From Clostridia bacterium (GTDB lineage: Bacteria > Bacillota > Clostridia > Oscillospirales > Acutalibacteraceae), in assembly GCA_017439585.1 (NCBI GenBank), contig JAFSIV010000004.1, positions 124,001-188,000 on the forward strand: a DNA stretch of 64,000 bases. The letters run 5' to 3'. Shown here one piece after another: positions 45,787 through 53,939 of this stretch. The notes under the pieces are model-generated. The model did no database searches. It saw nothing but the letters and a program-made list of their open reading frames with translations, and had not been told where the DNA came from. How positions within the stretch are numbered: position 1 is the stretch's first letter; each line of letters starts with the position of its first letter. The position numbers were made by a program, and so were the translations under genes.

Positions 45787-45823
45787 AAAAAGAGAACTTT
45801 TGTTTACCAAAAGTTCTCTTTTT
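45787..45823 (-). terminator. terminator of the tRNA-Ser pair
   Basis: AAAAGAGAACTTTTG pairs with CAAAAGTTCTCTTTT around a 5-base loop with T tract on the leftward strand, right behind the encoded CCA of tRNA-Ser(GCT). Confidence 0.88.
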
Positions 45824-45825
45824 GC

Positions 45826-45919
45826 TGGCGGAGTAGGAGAGACTCGAACTCTCGCGCCGGGGTTTAGCCGACCTACGCCCTTAGCAGGGGCGCCTCGTCA
45901 CCAACTTGAGTACTACTCC
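45826..45919 (-). tRNA. tRNA-Ser (anticodon GCT)
   Basis: The reverse complement folds as a 94-nt class II tRNA. The acceptor is GGAGTAG/CTACTCC, the anticodon loop CTGCTAA (anticodon GCT, codons AGC/AGT), a long variable arm follows, the T arm holds GTTCGAGTC, and CCA is encoded. Confidence 0.97.
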
Positions 45920-45951
45920 ATTTGATGAACGGTTTAATAATATTAAAAAAA

Positions 45952-46039
45952 TGGCGGAGAGGATGGGATTCGAACCCATGTGCCTTTTGGGCAAACGGTT
46001 TTCAAGACCGCCTCGTTATGACCACTTCGATACCTCTCC
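45952..46039 (-). tRNA. tRNA-Ser (anticodon TGA)
   Basis: An 88-nt class II tRNA with acceptor GGAGAGG/CCTCTCC, anticodon loop CTTGAAA (anticodon TGA, codon TCA), a long variable arm and encoded CCA. It lies 32 bp upstream of tRNA-Ser(GCT) in transcription order and shares its promoter. Confidence 0.97.
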
Positions 46040-46054
46040 GAATGCGACTAAGAT

Positions 46055-46083
46055 ATTGTAACATAAGAACTATAAAAAGTCAA
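46055..46083 (-). promoter_or_regulatory. promoter of the tRNA-Ser pair
   Basis: On the minus strand TTGACT (46083-46078) and TACAAT (46060-46055) have a 17-bp spacer, 15 bp before tRNA-Ser(TGA). Confidence 0.72.
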
Positions 46084-46108
46084 CACCGATTTTAATATTT
46101 TTTATTTA

Positions 46109-46324
46109 TTAAATCTCGAAATCCTCCGGTTTATAATTATCAGAAATTTTTAAACTTGCAGGTTCGCGCTTTAATGGGTCATATTTATAGTGTCTGCAAC
46201 GGTCATCCTTTGCAGTGATACCTTTTTTCTTGCAGGCTACATCGTTGCTGTTTTCAAGCAAATTTCCAAAAACACAATATTCACAGCGTTTTTGAAGCTT
46301 TTTATTAAATGCTTTTTCAGCCAT
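46109..46324 (-). CDS. small Cys-rich protein, probable metal-binding
   Basis: The 71-residue protein has four Cys in a pattern C-x2-C (CEYCVFG), C (DVACKKKG) and C (DDRCRHYKYDPLKREP), typical of a small zinc site. The FxYDPLKRxP tail recurs in uncharacterised clostridial proteins as I remember them, but I know no function. GGAGG lies eight bases before the ATG. It is transcribed leftward, ahead of the tRNA-Ser promoter and behind ylbJ, with only 32 bp to ylbJ, so the two may share a transcript. Confidence 0.8.
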   Translation of the reverse strand: MAEKAFNKKLQKRCEYCVFGNLLENSNDVACKKKGITAKDDRCRHYKYDPLKREPASLKISDNYKPEDFEI

Positions 46325-46356
46325 TTAGATTTCCTCCGTTTTTGTTACTTTTAATA

Positions 46357-47412
46357 TCATATCATATCATCAAGCAATTTTCCAGTATATTTTTTTGTTT
46401 GAAGCGATATAATGAACACTAAAACCATTAAAGAGGTGGAGATAGCTACGGCAAAGGAAGAGTAAAAGTATTCGGTTTTTATGCCTTCGGATAGGGTGTT
46501 AATCGTGACAGGAAAAATTTTTAATAATGTAAATGTTATAAAAACGCTAATTGCACCTTGCAAAACTCTAAAAAACGCAAACTTGAAAAAACTAAACTTA
46601 ACATTTTTTGCAATGCTCATTATTTGGCACCAAACAGCAATTCCTCCAAATCCCAAAAGAAAAGATATCATATAAATGTTTTTTGTTAGTGTTATGCCGT
46701 TTGTAACCTCTAAAAATAGGCTGATAACTTTTAAAAATTCAATTCTTTTGGCTAGATATAATATGTATGCATTTATACCGCCAAACAAAATCACATAAAC
46801 GCAAATACTAAGAACTGATTTTGATGCCTCGGCAACCGATAAAACAAAATTATCGGCTAAATTAAGGTCTATTGGTTTTTGGTTATTTTGCTTTGCAGAA
46901 ACGGTTAAAGGAAAGGCTATGAAACGGATTATGACACCTGATAAAATATGTGAGATAAGCAAAATAACCCCTGCTTTTTGCGAATGTAATATTTCGCTTC
47001 CAACGGCTGAAACAATAAAGGCGGGTCCTGCGTTTGTGCAGTATAAAAGCATTTTTCCTGCATTTTCGGCGGATATTTTTTTATTTTCAACTGCATTACT
47101 TAAAAGCTTCGCACCAATAGGATAACCGCCGATAAAGGATAAAAGAAAAATCAAAAAGTTTTCGGTGTCCAGTTTGAAAATTTTAAGGGTTATGGGATTT
47201 AAAAAGTTTAAACCATTTAATGAGTTAGAGTTCGATATAAAAAGCACGCAAGCGATAAAAGGCAAGAAGGACGGAATAATAACCCTTCCGCAAAGCAAGA
47301 TACTCTTAATAGTCGCTTCCTTGCAAATTTGAGGATTAGAAATTAAAAGTATAGAATAGAAAACCACTAGTAAAACAGTTATATAATTAATAAATCTCGA
47401 AAACCTATTCAT
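46357..47412 (-). CDS. ylbJ: sporulation integral membrane protein YlbJ
   Basis: The 351-residue polytopic protein has the family's gate-type segments: VIIPSFLPFIACVLFIS, FIGGYPIGAKLLSNAVENKK and MLLYCTNAGPAFIVSAVGSE. YlbJ belongs to the nucleoside-recognition (Gate) transporter-like proteins and is needed for spore cortex or heat resistance in Bacillus. I chose the ATG at 47412, about six bases after GGGTGA; an in-frame GTG at 47421 overlaps the site. It diverges from yqfC-yqfD, so two sporulation units share an intergenic region. Confidence 0.88.
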   Translation of the reverse strand: MNRFSRFINYITVLLVVFYSILLISNPQICKEATIKSILLCGRVIIPSFLPFIACVLFISNSNSLNGLNFLNPITLKIFKLDTENFLIFLLSFIGGYPIGAKLLSNAVENKKISAENAGKMLLYCTNAGPAFIVSAVGSEILHSQKAGVILLISHILSGVIIRFIAFPLTVSAKQNNQKPIDLNLADNFVLSVAEASKSVLSICVYVILFGGINAYILYLAKRIEFLKVISLFLEVTNGITLTKNIYMISFLLGFGGIAVWCQIMSIAKNVKFSFFKFAFFRVLQGAISVFITFTLLKIFPVTINTLSEGIKTEYFYSSFAVAISTSLMVLVFIISLQTKKYTGKLLDDMI

Positions 47413-47511
47413 ATTTTTCACCCAAAATAATATATGAATTTTTGGCTCTGTAATAATACTTTTTCTTTATTCATACTATTTACTGTGTAAATTTTTGTGG
47501 AGGGGAAAGGC

Positions 47512-47811
47512 TTGTCTAAACGGTTAAAAATAGAAAAATCCTCTAAGAAAAATAAATGGAATTTACTAAAAGTGGACGATAGATTTATTGATAAAGATGT
47601 TTTGCTTTCGCCTCATATTGAAATTTTTGGAAACGAAAAAATAAATATTGAGGGCTGTTATAAGGTTCTTGAATATACCGATAGTTATTTAAAATTAAAG
47701 CTTAAACAAGGACAACTGATACTTCAAGGAAATAAATTCGATATTTTACTTTTTGAGAGAAGATTAATTACAGTAAAAGGAAAGATATCTTCGATAGAAT
47801 TTTGCATTTGA
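47512..47811 (+). CDS. yqfC: sporulation protein YqfC
   Basis: The 99-residue soluble protein shows the YqfC pattern: LLSPHIEIFGNEKINIEGCY, VLEYTDSYLKLKLKQGQL and LITVKGKISSIEF. Homologues are sporulation-controlled genes that affect spore morphogenesis. The start is taken as the TTG at 47512 after GGAGGGG; a GTG at 47497 lies ahead of that site. yqfD follows after 10 bp, the standard pair. Confidence 0.88.
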   Translation: MSKRLKIEKSSKKNKWNLLKVDDRFIDKDVLLSPHIEIFGNEKINIEGCYKVLEYTDSYLKLKLKQGQLILQGNKFDILLFERRLITVKGKISSIEFCI

Positions 47812-47821
47812 GGTAAGAAAA

Positions 47822-48985
47822 ATGGGAAACATTTTAAAACTTTTCAGCGGTTTTTTAAGGGTTGAATTTAGCGGGGAAATGCCTGAAAGAATTTTTAATT
47901 TAAGTATAAAAAACCGAATTTGTTTATGGGATTCTAAAAAAAACGAGGATGCTATTGAATGTTCATTATCGGTTGGAGATTTTAAAAGGCTTCGCCCGAT
48001 AATCAGAGGAAGTAAAATAAAAATGCATATCCTGGAAAAACACGGAATCAGGTTTAAAATTCATAAAAATCGCCGAAGATTTGGATTGGTTATCGGACTT
48101 ATATGGCTTTTAGTTTTTTTAAAGCTTATGTCGGGCTATGTTTGGATTATAGATATAGAGGGAAACCAAAATTTATCCGACGGCGAGATAATATCAGTTT
48201 TGGAAACAATAGGAATAAAAGAGGGAATGAAAGCCAGTAAAATTGATTCAAAGATCGACCGAGAAAGACTTCTTTTGAAAACCGAGGAATTGGCTTGGGC
48301 CTCTTTAAATGTTGAGGGGAGCAAGCTCACGGTTAATGTTAGTGAGGTGAAGTCCAGAAAGCCTGAAAACACCGCTTGCAATTTAATTTCAAATGCAGAT
48401 GGAATTATCAAGAAAATAGATGTAACCTCAGGAAATTGCTTGGTGAAAATTGGAGATACGGTTAAGAAAGGAGATGTTTTGGTTTCGGGTATTAAGGAGA
48501 CGGGGTCAGGTACCGAATTTATTGTATCTCAGGGGGAAATAATAGCAGATATAAAGCGAGAAATTTCTTTGAGCGAAAAAAGAAATCAAACGGTTAAAAG
48601 CTTTATTAGTAAAACTAAAAACAAAGCAGTTTTAGAGGTTTTTACATTTAAAATACCTCTTTATTTAACCTGCGAAACCGAGAAATACGAAAGCGAAACA
48701 AAGCTTAAACAGGCAAAGCTTTTCGCTAAAAATCTGCCCTTTAAGTTATACATAAAAAGCTTCGATTTTTTTAAGGAAGAAAAGATTAAATATACCGATG
48801 AACAACTAAATTTAAAAATTGAAAATCGTCTAAAAAATGAACTTAAAAAAGAAAAAATAGAGGATTTTTCATTATCGGATAAGGTTATTAGTTTAACCGA
48901 AGAAAAAATAACTCTTAAAGCTATAATTTCAACCGAGCAAAATATAGCGAAAAAGCAAGAATTAAATATTAATCCAACCAATTAA
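47822..48985 (+). CDS. yqfD: sporulation protein YqfD
   Basis: The 387-residue protein has one membrane helix at about residues 90-110 (GLVIGLIWLLVFLKLMSGYV), a POTRA-like segment (IDIEGNQNLSDGEIISVLET) and an extracytoplasmic domain (GIIKKIDVTSGNCLVKIGDT) with an iron-sulfur/stage-V-like VKKGDVLVSG motif. It ends in a Lys/Glu-rich helical tail. YqfD partners with YqfC in spore development. GAGGTAAG precedes the ATG. No terminator is obvious before the murA promoter. Confidence 0.9.
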   Translation: MGNILKLFSGFLRVEFSGEMPERIFNLSIKNRICLWDSKKNEDAIECSLSVGDFKRLRPIIRGSKIKMHILEKHGIRFKIHKNRRRFGLVIGLIWLLVFLKLMSGYVWIIDIEGNQNLSDGEIISVLETIGIKEGMKASKIDSKIDRERLLLKTEELAWASLNVEGSKLTVNVSEVKSRKPENTACNLISNADGIIKKIDVTSGNCLVKIGDTVKKGDVLVSGIKETGSGTEFIVSQGEIIADIKREISLSEKRNQTVKSFISKTKNKAVLEVFTFKIPLYLTCETEKYESETKLKQAKLFAKNLPFKLYIKSFDFFKEEKIKYTDEQLNLKIENRLKNELKKEKIEDFSLSDKVISLTEEKITLKAIISTEQNIAKKQELNINPTN

Positions 48986-49036
48986 ATCAAATACAAATAA
49001 TCCAACCAAAAACTGTTAACAAAGTTTAAATAAAAA

Positions 49037-49065
49037 TTGACAAAAATAGATATATAGTTTATAAT
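49037..49065 (+). promoter_or_regulatory. consensus promoter of murA
   Basis: TTGACA (49037-49042) and TATAAT (49060-49065) are both perfect, with a 17-bp spacer. An 11-bp hairpin (49079-49089 with 49093-49103, no T tract) would lie at the 5' end of the transcript, where such stems often stabilise mRNA. Confidence 0.85.
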
Positions 49066-49185
49066 ATATGTGTCTTATTATATTTGCATTTTATGCAAAT
49101 ATATCTCGGTTAAGTTTAAGAATTTTATTTTAATTATAAAGGTAGTTTATTAGTCTATTATTTTTGTTGACAGGAGTTGCCTTAT

Positions 49186-50472
49186 TTGGAAAAATTTGTT
49201 ATAAAAGGCGGCAAGGCTCTTAAAGGAGAAGTCCATATAAGCGGAGCTAAAAATGCTGCAGTTGCTATTTTGCCGGCAGTTATGCTTGCTGATAGCCCTT
49301 GTGTTATAGAAAATTTACCTGATATATCAGATGTTTCGGCAATACTTAATGTTATGAGCTCTTTGGGAGCGGATGTTAAGCTTGTCAATAAATCATCCGT
49401 TAGAATTGACCCTAAAAATATTAATTCCTATATTGTAACCAAGGAAATGGCTGAGGGTATGAGAGCTTCGAGCTATTTCTTGGGAGCGCTGCTTGGCCGT
49501 ATGAACCGTGCAAGAGTTGCGCCTCCGGGAGGTTGCAATTTCGGTGTTAGACCTATAGACCAGCATATCAAGGGCTTTGAGGCATTAGGCGCTGAAATGA
49601 CCATTGATAACGGTATGGTGGACGGTCGCGCAGAGGTTTTAAGAGGAGCTTCAATATATCTTGATGTTGTGTCGGTTGGAGCAACCATTAATATTATGTT
49701 AGCCGCAGTAAAGGCAAAGGGTTTAACGGTTATTGAAAATGCGGCAAGAGAGCCCCATATTGTTGACCTTGCAAACTTCTTAAACTCTATGGGTGCAGAT
49801 ATTATGGGTGCAGGAACAGGAATGATTAAAATTCGCGGTGTTTCCAGCCTTAGAGGAACAACATATAGCATTATACCCGACCAAATCGAAGCCGGAACTT
49901 ATATGGCGGCAGCGGTTGCAACAGGCGGAGATGTTTTAATTAATAATGTAACTCCTGAGCATTTGGATTCGATTATAGCTAAGCTTAAAGAAATCGGTGC
50001 AGAAATAATCGAGTATGACGAAGCTGTTAGGGTTACTATGAATAAAAAGCCTCGCAAATGCAAGGTTAAAACCTTACCTCATCCCGGATTTCCAACCGAT
50101 ATGCAACCCCAAATTGCAACTGTTTTATCGGTTGCAGATGGTGTTAGTATTGTAACCGAAGGAGTATGGGATAGCCGTTTCAGATATGTTGATCAGCTTA
50201 CAAGTATGGGAGCTAATATTCAGGTTGACGGTAAAATGGCAGTTATAACAGGTGTTGAAGCTTTAACGCCTGCTCCTGTAAAGGCGGTTGATTTGCGCGC
50301 AGGTGCAGCTATGATAATAGCAGGTCTTATGGCAGACGGTGTTACCGAGGTTGAGGATATTATTTATATCGACCGAGGCTATGAAAAGATAGTTGAAAAG
50401 TTTTCTAAGCTCGGCGCGGATATTAAACGCGTTCCGATAATTGAGGAAACTGCAATAAACAAACTCGCATAA
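49186..50472 (+). CDS. murA: UDP-N-acetylglucosamine 1-carboxyvinyltransferase
   Basis: MurA takes the first committed step of peptidoglycan synthesis, adding enolpyruvate to UDP-GlcNAc. The 428-residue protein has the two EPSP-synthase-like halves (KGGKALKGEVHISGAKNAAV at the start) and PPGGCNFGVRPIDQHIKGFE with the catalytic Cys that fosfomycin attacks. That Cys is intact, so natural resistance by Asp replacement is not expected. The start is the TTG at 49186, nine bases after CAGGAG; a TTG at 49177 touches the site. A single-gene unit with terminator. Confidence 0.96.
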   Translation: MEKFVIKGGKALKGEVHISGAKNAAVAILPAVMLADSPCVIENLPDISDVSAILNVMSSLGADVKLVNKSSVRIDPKNINSYIVTKEMAEGMRASSYFLGALLGRMNRARVAPPGGCNFGVRPIDQHIKGFEALGAEMTIDNGMVDGRAEVLRGASIYLDVVSVGATINIMLAAVKAKGLTVIENAAREPHIVDLANFLNSMGADIMGAGTGMIKIRGVSSLRGTTYSIIPDQIEAGTYMAAAVATGGDVLINNVTPEHLDSIIAKLKEIGAEIIEYDEAVRVTMNKKPRKCKVKTLPHPGFPTDMQPQIATVLSVADGVSIVTEGVWDSRFRYVDQLTSMGANIQVDGKMAVITGVEALTPAPVKAVDLRAGAAMIIAGLMADGVTEVEDIIYIDRGYEKIVEKFSKLGADIKRVPIIEETAINKLA

Positions 50473-50476
50473 TTTA

Positions 50477-50508
50477 AAACGGGAGAAATTTTCTCCCGTT
50501 TAATTTTT
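50477..50508 (+). terminator. intrinsic terminator of murA
   Basis: AAACGGGAGAA pairs with TTCTCCCGTTT around ATT and is followed by AATTTTT. Confidence 0.87.
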
Positions 50509-50532
50509 AAGTTTCAAAGAACGGAGATTAGT

Positions 50533-51321
50533 ATGTCAAGAATATGTCCGCTTTTTAGCGGTTCATCAGGAAACAGTACATATATAGGCACTCAAAACGG
50601 TGGTATTCTTATTGACGCGGGAGCATCCTTTAAAGGCTTGTGCTCGGCGCTCGAAAGAGCAGGAGGGGAGTATGGCGAAATTAAGGCTGTCGCTGTAACC
50701 CATGAGCATATAGACCATATTTGCGGTCTTAAAACCTTTTTAAATAAAACCGATGCATCTCTTTTGGCTTCAAAGCAAACCCTTGAAGCTTTGATTTCTG
50801 CCGATAAGGTGCCAAAAAATACTAATGTTATAGAAATAGCCGAAAGTGAGGTAGATATTAACGGTATTATAATAAACCGATTTGCCACTAGTCACGATTG
50901 CGAGGGCTCGAGCGGATATAATCTTATTTTGCCGGACGGTAAAAAGGTTTCGGTCTGCACCGATTTAGGTGTTGTTACAGACGTGGTCAGGGCTTCAATT
51001 TCTAAAAGTGATGTAATTCTAATAGAATCCAATCACGATATTGATATGCTTAAAAAAGGACCATATCCGCCTCACCTTAAAATGCGAATAATGTCTGATA
51101 AAGGTCATATTTCAAATAACACCTGTGCGGCGGAAATTAAGGAGCTTTTTAAGGGCGGAACTATGCGATTTATTTTGGGGCATCTAAGTCGTAATAACAA
51201 TACTCCTGTTTTGGCGCGTTCGGCTTCCGAGTCTGCTTTGATGGATTTGGGAGCAGTAAACGGTAAGGATTATCTATTGTCGGTTGCAAGTCCTAAGGAT
51301 AACGGGGTAATTGTTATATGA
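50533..51321 (+). CDS. walJ: MBL-fold metallo-hydrolase, WalJ/YycJ type
   Basis: The 262-residue protein has the metallo-beta-lactamase signature THEHIDHICGL (HxHxDH) and further ligand residues SHDCEGSSGYNL and GHLSRNN. WalJ homologues (YycJ) are linked to the WalKR wall-stress system and have 5'-exonuclease activity in Bacillus. Here the two-component genes are missing. The ATG has ACGGAG upstream. It overlaps rlmH by four bases (ATGA); that pairing recalls the yycJ-rlmH neighbourhood of other Firmicutes. Confidence 0.9.
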   Translation: MSRICPLFSGSSGNSTYIGTQNGGILIDAGASFKGLCSALERAGGEYGEIKAVAVTHEHIDHICGLKTFLNKTDASLLASKQTLEALISADKVPKNTNVIEIAESEVDINGIIINRFATSHDCEGSSGYNLILPDGKKVSVCTDLGVVTDVVRASISKSDVILIESNHDIDMLKKGPYPPHLKMRIMSDKGHISNNTCAAEIKELFKGGTMRFILGHLSRNNNTPVLARSASESALMDLGAVNGKDYLLSVASPKDNGVIVI

Positions 51322-51797
51322 TTAAGGTTACTTTAATTGCACTAGGCAAACTAAAAGAAAAATATTTAAAGGATGCTGTTTCGGAGTATTCGAAAAGGCT
51401 TGGCGGATATTGTAGTTTAGATATTATAGAATTAGAGCCCGAAAGGTTATCTAATTCACCGTCGCAGTCAGAAATTGAGATAGCATTAAAGAAAGAACAA
51501 GAGAAAATCGAAAAGAAAATACTTCAAAACAGTACGGTTTTTTCGCTTTGCGTTGAGGGTAAAAAGCTTTCGAGTGAAAGCTTTGCCGAAAAAATTAAAA
51601 ATGCCGAGAATTACGGTAAAAATATAACCTTTATTATTGGAAGCTCTTATGGACTTTGCGAGGATATAAAAAGGAAAGCAGATTTTAGATTATCGGTTTC
51701 GGATATGACCTTTCCGCATCAGCTTTTCAGAGTTATGCTTTTAGAGCAAATTTACCGCGGTTTTAAAATTAATGAGGGTTCAGCTTATCATAAATAA
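51318..51797 (+). CDS. rlmH: 23S rRNA pseudouridine-1915 N3-methyltransferase RlmH
   Basis: RlmH is a SPOUT methyltransferase that modifies helix 69 of 23S rRNA on the assembled ribosome. The 159-residue length is standard. Key segments are LGKLKEKYLKDAVSEYSKRL at the start, FIIGSSYGLCEDIK (the SAM-binding knot) and MTFPHQLFRVMLLEQIYRGF ending SAYHK. Coupled to walJ by the ATGA overlap. Confidence 0.97.
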   Translation: MIKVTLIALGKLKEKYLKDAVSEYSKRLGGYCSLDIIELEPERLSNSPSQSEIEIALKKEQEKIEKKILQNSTVFSLCVEGKKLSSESFAEKIKNAENYGKNITFIIGSSYGLCEDIKRKADFRLSVSDMTFPHQLFRVMLLEQIYRGFKINEGSAYHK

Positions 51798-51824
51798 TAA
51801 GTATATAGTTTATTATATAAAATT

Positions 51825-51861
51825 AAAAAGGAATCAATCAGTAAAGATTGATTCCTTTTTA
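51825..51861 (-). terminator. terminator between rlmH and tRNA-Arg
   Basis: AAAAAGGAATCAATC pairs perfectly with GATTGATTCCTTTTT around a 6-base loop, so it can act in both directions. It is right behind the tRNA-Arg CCA and also follows rlmH. Confidence 0.88.
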
Positions 51862-51863
51862 AT

Positions 51864-51940
51864 TGGCACGCTGAAAGGGATTCGAACCCCCGACCCTCTG
51901 CTTAGAAGGCAGATGCTCTATCCAACTGAGCTATCAGCGC
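51864..51940 (-). tRNA. tRNA-Arg (anticodon TCT)
   Basis: The 77-nt reverse complement has acceptor GCGCTGA/TCAGCGT (one G-U), D arm AGCTCAGTTGGATAGAGC, anticodon loop CTTCTAA (anticodon TCT, codon AGA), T arm GGTTCGAATCC, and encoded CCA. Confidence 0.97.
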
Positions 51941-51966
51941 AGATGTGAGATTTCGCAACGCGATAT

Positions 51967-51995
51967 ATTATAACACAAGATTATAAAATAATCAA
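51967..51995 (-). promoter_or_regulatory. promoter of tRNA-Arg
   Basis: On the minus strand TTGATT (51995-51990) and TATAAT (51972-51967) have a 17-bp spacer. Confidence 0.72.
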
Positions 51996-52177
51996 GTGGT
52001 TTTTGAAATATTTTTTAAATATTTTGTGTTCAGTTAATTGGCGTAGTGAGAGTCTATGCGATAAGGCTCCGAGACACAATTAATTATAGCTCTTAAAAAA
52101 TGATAGGTGATTGATTTGGGGAATCAACTATGTTATAATCTAATTGAAACCAATATTTAACAATGGAGAATAAACTT

Positions 52178-52504
52178 ATGGAAAGTATTTTTACTGCGAT
52201 TATAGGTTTGATATGTATTATTATAGGAATTTTTAACCGAAAGGGAAATATTTCATCACTTCATTCTTACCATAGAAAACGAGTGTCAGAAGAGGATAGA
52301 CTACCGTTTGGTAAAATGGTAGGTCTTGGCACTATTATTGTTGGTATCGCTTTAATTTTAATGGGTGGTTTTTCTTTTATGGCAACTGTTTTGCAAAAAG
52401 ATTTTTATTTGGTTATTGGGAGTATTTTTTTGATAATCGGTTTGGTTGTCGGTTTGGGTATTAGTTTTTATGCTATGATTAAATATAATAAGGGGATTTT
52501 TTAA
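52178..52504 (+). CDS. small membrane protein, DUF3784-like
   Basis: The 108-residue protein has three predicted helices (about residues 3-20, 48-70, 77-101). Between the first two is the segment FNRKGNISSLHSYHRKRVSE, which resembles the conserved loop of DUF3784-type membrane proteins. Function is unknown. I chose the ATG at 52178, behind GGAG nine bases upstream; the ATG at 52163 has no site. It stands alone between tRNA-Arg and an RluA-type gene, 15 bp upstream of the latter. Confidence 0.7.
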   Translation: MESIFTAIIGLICIIIGIFNRKGNISSLHSYHRKRVSEEDRLPFGKMVGLGTIIVGIALILMGGFSFMATVLQKDFYLVIGSIFLIIGLVVGLGISFYAMIKYNKGIF

Positions 52505-52519
52505 TTTAAGTAAATTTAT

Positions 52520-53149
52520 ATGGATATAATTTTTGAAGATGAAAGTATAATAGTTTGCATAAAGCCTCGCGGTATAGTATCTCAGGCAGATTTTGGCGGG
52601 AAAGAGAGTATGGTTAAATTATTGTCCGATTATACGGGCGGTGAGATTTATCCGCTTCACCGTCTAGACCGAGATGTTGCAGGAATAATGGTGTTTGCTA
52701 AAACCAAAACGGCGGCAGCCTTTTTGAGCGAGGAAATAAGGGAACATAAGTTTAATAAAGAATATATAGCTGTTGTTCGTTCAAAACCGCAAGAAAACAG
52801 GGGAGAAATGCGCGATTTGCTATTTAAGGATAGCAGAAAGAATAAGTCCTATGTTGTGAAAAGAGAGCGTAAAGGGGTTAAAGAAGCGGTTTTAGAATAT
52901 GAGTTGCTTGAAACCTTTATGATAGCGGGAATTGAGTGTTCAAAGGTTAAGATTAAACTGCACACAGGACGGACTCACCAAATCAGAGTTCAGTTTGCAA
53001 GCAGAAAAATGGCTCTGCTTGGTGATAAAAAATACGGCGCTCGCGATAGCTTTGATAAAATTTTTCTTTGGTCGTATAGTTTATCTTTTAAACATCCCGT
53101 AACCAAAGAAAATTTAAACTTTAAAGCAGAACCAAAATTTGATGCATAA
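52520..53149 (+). CDS. RluA-family pseudouridine synthase
   Basis: The 209-residue protein has the catalytic motif YPLHRLDRDVAGIMVFAKT, whose Asp attacks the uridine, and the later KIKLHTGRTHQIRVQFA and LLGDKKYGA segments. It isomerises uridines in rRNA or tRNA; the specific site cannot be read. It lacks the N-terminal S4 domain found in RluC/RluD. The start has no strong ribosome binding site, so coupling to the preceding small membrane gene is possible. Confidence 0.92.
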   Translation: MDIIFEDESIIVCIKPRGIVSQADFGGKESMVKLLSDYTGGEIYPLHRLDRDVAGIMVFAKTKTAAAFLSEEIREHKFNKEYIAVVRSKPQENRGEMRDLLFKDSRKNKSYVVKRERKGVKEAVLEYELLETFMIAGIECSKVKIKLHTGRTHQIRVQFASRKMALLGDKKYGARDSFDKIFLWSYSLSFKHPVTKENLNFKAEPKFDA

Positions 53150-53152
53150 TAA

Positions 53153-53183
53153 AAAGCTCGGTACAAAAACCGAGCTTTGTTTT
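53153..53183. terminator. bidirectional terminator between rluA-like gene and folT
   Basis: AAAGCTCGGT pairs with ACCGAGCTTT around a 6-base loop with A and T tracts on either side. It separates two convergent genes. Confidence 0.88.
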
Positions 53184-53730
53184 ATATAATCTTCTTTAAA
53201 TTTTTTTCTAGAAGTTTTCGTATATGGCTTTCTCTTGAAAAAACAATCATTAATATTATAAGTTCAACAGCGGCGCTAATTCCTGTTCCTACAAGGCGTC
53301 CTGTAAATACAAGAGGGAAAGCATCTATACCACCGCGATAGAGAATTGAAATCCAAAGTGTATTAAGTAAGAGGGAGCAAACAAGCTTATTTAAAATAAC
53401 ACAAAGGATAACCTTAAACCAACTGGCATTTTTATAAAGAAATATTGCAAGGATAATGCCGTAAACACAGTTTGTTAGAGTGAAACCCGGGAAATAAGTA
53501 CCAAATGGGAACAAAAGCGAACCTAATAAATCACCAACACCTGCAACTGCGGCGGCATAAGGTAATCCTAGAAAAGCGGCGGCGAATGCAACGGCTATAA
53601 AACCAAAACTTATATCTTGGCTCCAAATTTTATAGGATGGAACTATTCTTTCCAGCACTAAGTTCATACCGATTAAAACTGCGGTTAAAATAATTTTAAA
53701 AAGCTGCTGTTGTTTTTTACTTTTTGACAT
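53182..53730 (-). CDS. folT: folate ECF transporter S component FolT
   Basis: The 182-residue membrane protein has about six helices and ECF S-component features (GMNLVLERIVPSYKIWSQDI, AFLGLPYAAAVAGVGDLLGS, TNCVYGIILAI). A tetrahydrofolate riboswitch precedes it, which identifies folate as the cargo. The shared energising module is not in the window. The start ATG has AAGGAGG eight bases upstream, and that site can be hidden by a hairpin. Confidence 0.93.
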   Translation of the reverse strand: MSKSKKQQQLFKIILTAVLIGMNLVLERIVPSYKIWSQDISFGFIAVAFAAAFLGLPYAAAVAGVGDLLGSLLFPFGTYFPGFTLTNCVYGIILAIFLYKNASWFKVILCVILNKLVCSLLLNTLWISILYRGGIDAFPLVFTGRLVGTGISAAVELIILMIVFSRESHIRKLLEKNLKKII

Positions 53731-53737
53731 AAAAAAA

Positions 53738-53775
53738 TCCTCCTTTTTACCCGTTTTTTCGAATAATAAGGAGGA
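53738..53775 (-). promoter_or_regulatory. hairpin that sequesters the folT ribosome binding site and resembles a terminator
   Basis: TCCTCCTT (53775-53768 in transcript order) pairs with AAGGAGGA (53745-53738), which contains the Shine-Dalgarno sequence, across a loop of about 22 bases. TTTTTTT follows directly, before the ATG. The same stem could end transcription or block ribosome access. It lies between the THF riboswitch and folT, so it is the probable expression platform. Confidence 0.65.
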
Positions 53776-53803
53776 ATAATTTTCGTATTCTTTTTATTAA
53801 TCG

Positions 53804-53900
53804 TCAGCGGGATGCGATAGTCAAACCGTGGTTTAAAACCTTCGTCCGCACGGCAACTCCCCGTCCATACGGCACTTAACGCAAGACTATCTACTCTGTA
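53804..53900 (-). promoter_or_regulatory. tetrahydrofolate (THF) riboswitch
   Basis: The transcript shows the THF-II-free, classical THF pattern: AGAGTAGATAGTCTTGCGTT, AAGTGCCGTATGGACGGGGA, GTTGCCGTGCGGACGAAGG, and finally GACTATCGCATCCCGCT. GTAGAT...GACTATCGCATC forms the outer helices and GCCGTA/TGCCGT-type pairing the inner hairpin. It senses folates and controls folT. Confidence 0.93.
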
Positions 53901-53911
53901 ATAATAAATTC

Positions 53912-53939
53912 ATTATAATACTTTTAAAAATATTGTCAA
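53912..53939 (-). promoter_or_regulatory. promoter of the THF riboswitch-folT transcript
   Basis: On the minus strand TTGACA (53939-53934) and TATAAT (53917-53912) have a 16-bp spacer. The -35 lies inside the last codons of the upstream PAP2 gene. Confidence 0.8.

Noticed and set aside
49186-50472. Natural fosfomycin resistance through an altered MurA
   Set aside because: The target Cys is present in PPGGCNFG.
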